Below, one piece after another: positions 58,298 to 64,000 of a DNA stretch of 64,000 bases (position 1 is its first letter; every line of letters begins with the position of its first letter). The translations under genes were made by a program, and so were the position numbers. The stretch lies in NCBI RefSeq assembly GCF_003402235.1, contig NZ_QEWO01000001.1:1-64000 (forward strand). Direction: 5' to 3'. Origin of the DNA: Parahaliea mediterranea (GTDB taxonomy: Bacteria; Pseudomonadota; Gammaproteobacteria; Pseudomonadales; Halieaceae). The notes under the pieces are model-generated. The model had not been told where the DNA came from, made no database searches, and saw nothing but the letters and a program-made list of their open reading frames with translations.

Positions 58298-59329
58298 ATG
58301 AAGATTGACGGACCCCTGTACAGCCGGCTCGAAGACGCCGGCGCGGATGCGGCGCGAATGGCCGCTATAGGCTACGACGGACTCTACACCCTGGAGGGCA
58401 GTGGCGACCCTTTCCTGCCATTGGTGCTGGCCTCGCAACAGGCGCCGGCGCTGGATATCGCCACCGGCATTGCGGTGGCCTTCCCGCGCAACCCGCTGCA
58501 CCTGGCCTACCAGGCCTGGGACCTGCAGCGCTACAGCGGCGGGCACTTCCTGCTGGGGCTGGGCTCCCAGATACGCGCCCACATCGAAAAGCGCTTCGGG
58601 GTGGATTTTGACCCGCCGGCTGCGCGCATGCGCGATTACATCCTGGCCCTGAAGGCCATTTTCAATTGCTGGCAGCACGGCGAGCGGCTCAACTATCAAG
58701 GGCGCTTTTATCGCCACACCCTGATGACGCCCATGTTCAACCCCGGCCCCAACCCCCACGGCATTCCGCCGGTGTTGCTGGGCGCTCTGGGGCCGCGCAT
58801 GACAGAGGTGGCGGGGGAGGTGGCCGACGGGCTGATTGTGCACCCCTTCAACAACCTGGCTTTTTTGCACCAGCACACCCTGCCAGCGGTGCAGCGGGGC
58901 CTTGAGCGCGCCGGCCGGCAGCGCGCCGACTTCACCCTGCAGATCAACGCCATGGTGATCACCGGCGAGAGCCCCCAGGCCATGGCCACCGCCCGGGAGA
59001 GCATCCGCCAGTTGTTGGGCTTTTATGCCTCCACCCCGGCCTATCGCCCGCCGATGGACGCCATCGGCAAGGGCGAATTGCAGGGCGAACTGAACCGGCT
59101 CAGCAAGGCCGGCGAGTGGGAGGCCCTGGCCGGCCATATCGACGATGACTTTGTAACTGCCTTTGCGGTCCAGGGCCCGCCGGACACCATCGCCGCCCAG
59201 CTGGTGGAGCGCTACGGCGCACTGGCCGACCGCCTGGCCCTGTACATTCCCTACCAGGCGCCCGACGATCTGTGGCGCGGCATCATTGCCGATTTGCACC
59301 GCCTGGCGCCTGCGGCTGCGCCGGAATGA
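58298..59329 (+). CDS. LLM-class (F420/flavin-dependent) oxidoreductase, TIGR03617-like
   Basis: The 343-residue protein begins MKIDGPLYSRLEDAGADAAR and carries YDGLYTLEGSGDPF and LQRYSGGHFLLGLGSQI, features of the subfamily annotated TIGR03617. AAGG lies before the ATG at 58298; a longer open frame to 58172 runs through upstream noncoding sequence. It is divergent from the LLM gene at 57112. The acyl-CoA dehydrogenase pair follows on the same strand after a repeat-bearing 156-bp gap. Confidence 0.9.
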   Translation: MKIDGPLYSRLEDAGADAARMAAIGYDGLYTLEGSGDPFLPLVLASQQAPALDIATGIAVAFPRNPLHLAYQAWDLQRYSGGHFLLGLGSQIRAHIEKRFGVDFDPPAARMRDYILALKAIFNCWQHGERLNYQGRFYRHTLMTPMFNPGPNPHGIPPVLLGALGPRMTEVAGEVADGLIVHPFNNLAFLHQHTLPAVQRGLERAGRQRADFTLQINAMVITGESPQAMATARESIRQLLGFYASTPAYRPPMDAIGKGELQGELNRLSKAGEWEALAGHIDDDFVTAFAVQGPPDTIAAQLVERYGALADRLALYIPYQAPDDLWRGIIADLHRLAPAAAPE

Positions 59330-59402
59330 CAGAAAAAGCAGGGCCCGAGAAATAGAAGAGCAGCGCCCGAATAACAAAAAAGCGGAGCCCGGATGACAGA
59401 AA
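59315..59402. repeat. Degenerate tandem 22-bp repeats after the LLM stop
   Basis: Three clear 22-bp units start at 59337, 59359 and 59381 (pattern AGCRGNGCCCGAATGACAGAAA), and a fourth, weaker copy (59315-59336) overlaps the LLM stop codon. They may be slippage products or part of a dispersed GCCGGAATGACAG-type repeat family. Confidence 0.6.
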
Positions 59403-59485
59403 AATTGGCCGGCCCGGTCCAAGCCTGGGCGCCGTGCTATGGCTAGCATGGCGCTTGAATCTCGTGATCGCCAACGGAAGCGCCT

Positions 59486-60667
59486 ATGAAAATCCAGTTC
59501 ACACCGGAACAACTGGCCCTGCGGGACGAATTGCGCCAGTACTTCCGCACGCTGATGACCCCCGAACTGCGCGCCGAGTGCGAGCGCGACATGGGCGAGG
59601 GCGGCGGCCCCCTGTGGCGCGAAGCCCTGCGCCAGATGGGTCGCGACGGCTGGATTGGGCTCGGCTGGCCACAGGCGCTGGGCGGCCGCGGCCTCACGCC
59701 GCTGGAGCAGTTCATCTTTGTCGAGGAGGTGATGCGGGCGGGCTACCCCTTTCCCTTCCTTACCACCGAGTCCGTCGGCCCCATGCTGGCCGAGCACGGC
59801 AATGCGTGGATCCAGCGCGAAATCGTGCCCAAAATCCTGGCCGGAGAGCTGCTGATCGCCATTGGCTATTCCGAGCCCGGCGCCGGCACCGACCTCGCCA
59901 ACCTGAAAACCCGCGCCGAGCGCGATGGCGACGACTGGGTCATCAACGGCCAGAAGATGTGGACCTCGCTGGCGCATTTTTGCGATTACACCTGGCTTGC
60001 GGTGCGCACCGACCCCGAGGCGGCCAAAAAGCACAAGGGTATATCCATGTTCCTGGTGCCCAACGCAGACCCGGGCTGGAGCTGCACGCCGGTGAACACC
60101 CTGGGTGGCGTGCGCACCAACGCCACCTACTACGACAATATCCGTGTGTCCGACGACCATCGCGTGGGTGAACTTCACGGTGGCTGGAAGCTGATAACCG
60201 GCCAACTCAACCGCGAGCGGCTGAGCCTGATCAACTTCGGCCCCTCCGCCGAGCTGTTCAACGCCACCGTGCGCTGGGCCCGCGACACCGAGCTGCCCGC
60301 CGGCGGCCGGGTGATCGACGCGCCCTGGGTACAGATGAATCTGGCGCGCTGCCGCGCCGCCATTGAGTGCATGAAGCTGATTGTCTACAAGCAGAGCTGG
60401 GCCATGACCGAGGGCAGTCTGGACATGGCCGATGCCTCCGCCGCCAAGGTCTATGGCTCGGAAACCTTCATCGAACTGTACCGGGCGCTGGGGGAAATTG
60501 TCGGCCAGGCCGGCCTGCTGCGCGACGGCGCCGGTGGCGACAGCGCCCGCCGCCTGGAGCGCCTGTACCGCACCGCCTCCATCATTACCTTTGGCGGCGG
60601 CACCAACGAGATCCAGCGCGACATTATTTCCGCCGCGGGCCTGTGGATGCCCCGGGCCAGCCGCTAG
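59486..60667 (+). CDS. Acyl-CoA dehydrogenase (first of a pair)
   Basis: The 393-residue FAD enzyme has the N-terminal helical domain, the beta domain signature GYSEPGAGTDLANLKTRAE, and a C-terminal helical domain with FGGGTNEIQRDIISAAG. It oxidises the alpha-beta bond of an acyl-CoA. Directly adjacent acyl-CoA dehydrogenase genes of this type in actinobacteria (FadE28/29 and others) form alpha2beta2 complexes acting on steroid side chains, so the same is inferred for this pair. The stop is 20 bases before the next start. Confidence 0.93.
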   Translation: MKIQFTPEQLALRDELRQYFRTLMTPELRAECERDMGEGGGPLWREALRQMGRDGWIGLGWPQALGGRGLTPLEQFIFVEEVMRAGYPFPFLTTESVGPMLAEHGNAWIQREIVPKILAGELLIAIGYSEPGAGTDLANLKTRAERDGDDWVINGQKMWTSLAHFCDYTWLAVRTDPEAAKKHKGISMFLVPNADPGWSCTPVNTLGGVRTNATYYDNIRVSDDHRVGELHGGWKLITGQLNRERLSLINFGPSAELFNATVRWARDTELPAGGRVIDAPWVQMNLARCRAAIECMKLIVYKQSWAMTEGSLDMADASAAKVYGSETFIELYRALGEIVGQAGLLRDGAGGDSARRLERLYRTASIITFGGGTNEIQRDIISAAGLWMPRASR

Positions 60668-60686
60668 CGAGCGAGGGGAGCACAGC

Positions 60687-61820
60687 ATGGACTTTGGATT
60701 CAGCAGCGAACAGCAGGACATCCGCCAGCTGGCCCGCCAGATACTGGGCGAGCAGGTGAGCGCGGAGTCCCTCAAGCCCTACGACGAATACGCCACAGTG
60801 CGCTTCGACGCCGACCTGTGGCGCACCCTGGGGCAGGCGGGGCTCACCGCCATCCCGGTCAGCGCCAGTGAGGGTGGCGGCGGCTTCGGGTTTATGGAAC
60901 TGGCCCTGCTGCTTGAGGAAGTGGGGCGCAGCATTGCCCCGGTGCCAATGCTCAGCCACTGCGTGGGCGGCTTGATGGTACTGCAGCGCTTTGCCGACAG
61001 CGCCCTCAAGCAGCGCCTGCTGGCCCCGGCGGTGGCCGGCGATGTGCTGCTGGGCGCCGCGGTGCTGGAAGCGGGTAACGAGAACCCCGCCGACCCGCGC
61101 TTGACCCGGGCCGAGGTCACCGCCGAGGGCCTGCGCCTGAACGGCACCAAGCAGGCCGTGCCCTTTGCCCGCCAGGCCGACTACCTGTTGGTGGCGGCCC
61201 GTCACGGCGAGGAGGTCGCGGTGTGCTTTGTGGATACCCGCGCCCCCGGCGTCACCCTTGAAGACTGCCAGTCAACCGCCTTCGAGCCCCAGGCCCACCT
61301 GGTGCTGGAGAATGTCGAGGTGGCGGCGCCATGGGTGCTGGCGGCCACTGGCGGTGCTGCCATCATGGATTGGCTGGCTGAACGCCTGAGCGCCGCCCAC
61401 TGCGCCCACCAGCTCGGGGTGGCCGATGCCGCCATGCGCATGGCGGCCACCTACACCAGCGAGCGGCAGCAGTTTGGCGTGCCGGTGGCCACCTTCCAGG
61501 CCGTGGGCCACCGCATGGCCAACTGTTACATCGATATCGAATGCCTGCGCCTTGCCACCTACCAGGCCTGCTCGCTGCTGCACGATGAGTGCGAGGCGGG
61601 CGTCGAAACCCATATCGCCAAGATCTGGGCCGGCGACACCGGCCACCGGGTGAGTTATGCCACCCAGCATGTGCACGGCGGCATGGGCATCGACCGCGAC
61701 TACAGCCTGTGGCGCTACTGCCTGTGGCTGCGCCACAACGAAATGACCCTGGGGGGCAGCAGCGTTCACCTCGCCGAGTTGGGCCGCCGCCTGGCCGCGG
61801 GGGAGGGCCTGTTTGCCTGA
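60687..61820 (+). CDS. Acyl-CoA dehydrogenase (second of a pair)
   Basis: The 377-residue partner starts MDFGFSSEQQDIRQLAR, with GAGGGGAG before the ATG. It keeps the overall fold, including the conserved VSYATQHVHGGMGIDRDYSL in the C-terminal domain. The beta-domain signature of the first enzyme (GYSEPGAGTD) is replaced by AVLEAGNENP, so this may be the less active subunit of a heterotetramer. It forms an operon with the first gene. Confidence 0.92.
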   Translation: MDFGFSSEQQDIRQLARQILGEQVSAESLKPYDEYATVRFDADLWRTLGQAGLTAIPVSASEGGGGFGFMELALLLEEVGRSIAPVPMLSHCVGGLMVLQRFADSALKQRLLAPAVAGDVLLGAAVLEAGNENPADPRLTRAEVTAEGLRLNGTKQAVPFARQADYLLVAARHGEEVAVCFVDTRAPGVTLEDCQSTAFEPQAHLVLENVEVAAPWVLAATGGAAIMDWLAERLSAAHCAHQLGVADAAMRMAATYTSERQQFGVPVATFQAVGHRMANCYIDIECLRLATYQACSLLHDECEAGVETHIAKIWAGDTGHRVSYATQHVHGGMGIDRDYSLWRYCLWLRHNEMTLGGSSVHLAELGRRLAAGEGLFA

Positions 61821-61906
61821 GGCGGGGCCCGCAATGGGCGCCGCCTGAGCAGGATTCACACCGCCTCGCTTACCGCCGGCGGGGCGCTGGGGTACACTTG
61901 CCGCCC

Positions 61907-62596
61907 ATGATCGCCGCCCCCGTCAGAGCCCTTCTTGCCTGCAGCCTGTTGCTGCTGTCGGCCTGTGCCGAACAGCAGCCCCGGCTGACCGGCGAGCGCC
62001 AGGGCGCGCCGGTGGATTTCAGCGGCCACTGGGAAATGAACTACGCCCAGAGCGACAACATCCAGGCCCGGCTGAACGCCCTGGTGCGCGAGCTGCGCAA
62101 GCAGACCGAGCGGCGCAGCGCGGGCGGCGGCGAAGTGGGTGGCCCGGCCATTGCCATTGGCGGCAGCAACAGCGGCGCGTCCGTCATGGGGCTGGCGCAG
62201 ATGGCGGACATGATCACCCAGTCCGCCCTGGTCACCGTGGCCCAGGACAGCCAGGGCATCCAGGTCAAGCGCGAGGGCAACTTCGCCCTGGACTGCCAGT
62301 TCACCGGCCCCGACGCCTACCGCCTGGATTCCCCCTTCGGGCGCGAGTTGTGCGGCTGGGACGGCCATCAACTGGTGTTTACCCTGCTGCTGCCCGACGG
62401 GCTCAGCATCCGCCATCGCCTGACCCTCAGCCAGGATCGCCAGAACATGAACATCGCCACCACCGTGGTGTCCGACCAGGTGTCCATGCCCTTTACCCTG
62501 AACCGCGTTTACACCCGCTTTGAACCCGGCAGCAGCGGCTACCACTGCGAAATGACCGTCACCCGCGGGCGCGTGTGCACCACGGAGGCGCCGTGA
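61907..62596 (+). CDS. Lipoprotein of unknown function (229 aa)
   Basis: A lipobox (LLSAC) with Cys20 follows a short signal sequence (ATG at 61907). The mature protein has a Gly/Ser-rich stretch, then a beta-rich domain with three cysteines near the end. I recognise no family. The gene overlaps the next by 4 bp (GTGA), so the two proteins probably act together at the cell envelope. Confidence 0.75.
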   Translation: MIAAPVRALLACSLLLLSACAEQQPRLTGERQGAPVDFSGHWEMNYAQSDNIQARLNALVRELRKQTERRSAGGGEVGGPAIAIGGSNSGASVMGLAQMADMITQSALVTVAQDSQGIQVKREGNFALDCQFTGPDAYRLDSPFGRELCGWDGHQLVFTLLLPDGLSIRHRLTLSQDRQNMNIATTVVSDQVSMPFTLNRVYTRFEPGSSGYHCEMTVTRGRVCTTEAP

Positions 62597-63756
62597 GGGC
62601 GGCGCTGACAGCAGTGCTGGCCCTGGCCCCGGCGCTGTTGCTGCTGGCCGCCTGTGGCGGCACCGCCACACGCCCGTCTCCCCAGTATGCCCCGCCCGTG
62701 CAGGCCGCTGAATGGCCGGCGCCGGTGGGCAGCGTGGTGCTCCGGCGGCAGGCCCCGATGGATGACGCGGCAGCCCTGGATATCGGCCTTGCGGTGTTCG
62801 ACCCGGGGCTGGCCGAGGATGTGACCTCACACGGTACGCGCGGCATTTTTCCGGAAATCCGCCGGGCGGAAGTGCGCTACTTGCCGGTGCTGCTGCGCCA
62901 GGCGCTGGTGGATGCCGGCGCCTGGGGCGTGGTGCGGGTGTTGCCCGAAGCCGACGACAGCGCTGAGCTGCAGATCAGCGCCACCATTTTGCACTCCGAT
63001 GGCCTGCGCCTGGCGCTTGCGGTGAATGCCCGCGATGCCACCGGCCGGGTGTGGCTGCAGCGCGTGTATACCGATGTCACCGGCCCCGGCGATTACCCGG
63101 TGCCGGCCGGGGCCGACCCCTTTGCCGACCTGTACCGCCAGATCGCCAACGACCTGCTGGCGGTGCGCCAGGGCCTATCCAGCGCCGAGGTGCGCGCCAT
63201 CGCCCAGGTGGGCGAACTGCGCTATGCCCAAAGCCTGGCGCCGGATGCCTTTGCCGGCTATCTGGTGGCGGACGAGGCCGGGCACCTGCGCGTGCAGCGG
63301 CTGCCGGCAGAGGGCGACCCGATGATGGCGCGGGTGCAGCGCCTGCGCGACCAGGAGCACCGCTTTATCGACACGGTGGACGAGCAGTATGTGGACCTGG
63401 TTGATGACATGCGCCCCACCTACGACCTGTGGCGCCAGTACGGGCGCGAACAGGCCGAATACATGCAGGGCTACCAGCAGCGCCTGCAGGACAGGGACAG
63501 CGCCGGCCGGCGCGGCTCCTTTGCCGCCATGCAGCAGACCTACAACACCTTTCGCTGGAGCAAGGTGCAGCAGCAGGACCTGCGGGAACTGGCCCAGGGC
63601 TTTGACAACGAAGTGAGCCCCACGGTGCTGGATGTCAGCGGCCGCGTGTTCCGCCTGAGCGGCAGCCTGGAATCCCAGTACGACGAATGGCGCGGCATTC
63701 TGCGCCAGATCTTCGCCCTGGAAACCGGCCTTGGCTTAGCGCCCGAGGGCCAGTGA
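62593..63756 (+). CDS. Lipoprotein of unknown function (387 aa)
   Basis: A GTG start at 62593 overlaps the preceding stop and has GGAGG before it. The signal ends in LLAAC (lipobox). The rest is a soluble mixed domain with a helical C-terminal segment from about residue 250, rich in Gln/Arg (YMQGYQQRLQDRDSAGRRG). I recognise no family. It is coupled to the 229-residue lipoprotein and followed by another gene in the same direction. Confidence 0.75.
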   Translation: MRAALTAVLALAPALLLLAACGGTATRPSPQYAPPVQAAEWPAPVGSVVLRRQAPMDDAAALDIGLAVFDPGLAEDVTSHGTRGIFPEIRRAEVRYLPVLLRQALVDAGAWGVVRVLPEADDSAELQISATILHSDGLRLALAVNARDATGRVWLQRVYTDVTGPGDYPVPAGADPFADLYRQIANDLLAVRQGLSSAEVRAIAQVGELRYAQSLAPDAFAGYLVADEAGHLRVQRLPAEGDPMMARVQRLRDQEHRFIDTVDEQYVDLVDDMRPTYDLWRQYGREQAEYMQGYQQRLQDRDSAGRRGSFAAMQQTYNTFRWSKVQQQDLRELAQGFDNEVSPTVLDVSGRVFRLSGSLESQYDEWRGILRQIFALETGLGLAPEGQ

Positions 63757-63771
63757 TGCAAGCGCTCTGGC

Positions 63772-63777
63772 TATACT
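63772..63777 (+). promoter_or_regulatory. -10-like box upstream of the last gene
   Basis: TATACT lies 58 bases before the ATG at 63836. The -35 is weak. A 6-bp hairpin (GGCCGC-AA-GCGGCC, 63787-63800) lies in the leader. Confidence 0.3.
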
Positions 63778-63835
63778 GCAAGTTCCGGCCGCAAGCGGCC
63801 GTGCACAGGGATTGGGAACAACATGAGCTGCGAAC

Positions 63836-64000
63836 ATGAGTGAGCGGAGCGACGAAGCACAGGAGCGCACCCTGGTGGATGCGCTGCTGCGCCTGAGCGG
63901 CGAAGTGGCCGGCGGCACCCTGGGGCTGGCCCGCAACACCGCCACCCTCAGCGCCATGCTCGGCGAGTCCTGGCTGCGCCAGATACTCAGCGCCAGCATG
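63836..64000 (+). CDS. Unknown protein, 5' part only
   Basis: The ATG at 63836 begins a frame (55 codons visible, open at the window edge) starting MSERSDEAQERTLVDALLRL, mostly helical. A separate ATG at 63822 is closed by a stop after six codons. No family can be assigned from this fragment. Confidence 0.55.
   Translation, partial: MSERSDEAQERTLVDALLRLSGEVAGGTLGLARNTATLSAMLGESWLRQILSASM

Overview
The window looks like chromosome from a high-GC marine-type gammaproteobacterium. The gene content would fit the Cellvibrionales (Halieaceae or Spongiibacteraceae), but that placement is inferred from gene content only. The signs are two large TonB-dependent receptors, a cytochrome P450, four luciferase-like (LLM) oxidoreductases, a paired acyl-CoA dehydrogenase set, a DUF3604 protein, TamA/TamB, PtsP, HrpB, YgiQ and a PutA lacking a DNA-binding domain. 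Most of the window is GC-rich with tightly packed genes.

Positions 1 to about 3600 are different: visibly AT-richer and mobile. They hold the right end of an IS30-family element, a MmeI-like (type IIL) restriction-modification gene that the element has cut short, two small genes of unknown function, an array of 12-bp repeats with a perfect palindrome, and the last 23 bases of a serine tRNA gene without its 5' part. I read this as the right end of a genomic island integrated in the 3' end of tRNA-Ser(GGA), with the core chromosome resuming near 3600 at a strong terminator.

Region by region: 3.8-4.4 kb, a membrane-anchored thermonuclease. 4.4-7.7 kb, a LuxR-type regulator divergent from a coupled P450 and LLM oxidoreductase pair. 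7.8-10.3 kb, a CHASE-type sensor diguanylate cyclase and a second LLM oxidoreductase. 10.4-14.8 kb, moaC-moaD-moaE for molybdopterin synthesis, a flavin reductase, a Nudix hydrolase and an OafA-type acyltransferase. 14.8-18 kb, ptsP with a PlsC-like acyltransferase. 18.2-21.7 kb, an SDR, an MDR-family dehydrogenase and a HAD-PlsC fusion. 22.1-25.2 kb, hrpB and an OmpA-like lipoprotein. 25.3-35.6 kb, two TonB receptors flanking ygiQ, a secreted unknown and a DUF3604 protein. 35.8-41 kb, a voltage-gated-type K+ channel and putA, with a divergent Lrp-family regulator that probably controls putA. 41.1-44.5 kb, a DUF819 membrane protein, a minimal asparaginase domain and polyphosphate:AMP phosphotransferase. 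44.6-50.2 kb, tamA-tamB. 50.3-52.9 kb, an OmpA-like lipoprotein, a nitrobindin-like heme-binding protein and a YdjM-type hydrolase. 52.9-56.9 kb, a PLP aminotransferase and pyruvate phosphate dikinase. 57.1-61.8 kb, two divergent LLM oxidoreductases and an acyl-CoA dehydrogenase pair. 61.9-64 kb, two coupled lipoproteins and the start of an unknown gene.

The P450, LLM enzymes, SDR/MDR enzymes, acyl-CoA dehydrogenases and TonB receptors together suggest uptake and oxidation of hydrophobic or steroid-like carbon sources. No complete pathway is present. The most interesting non-coding signals are the island end with its repeats, a pair of matching 15-bp dyads upstream of ppdK, and five 13-bp tandem repeats between two divergent LLM genes.
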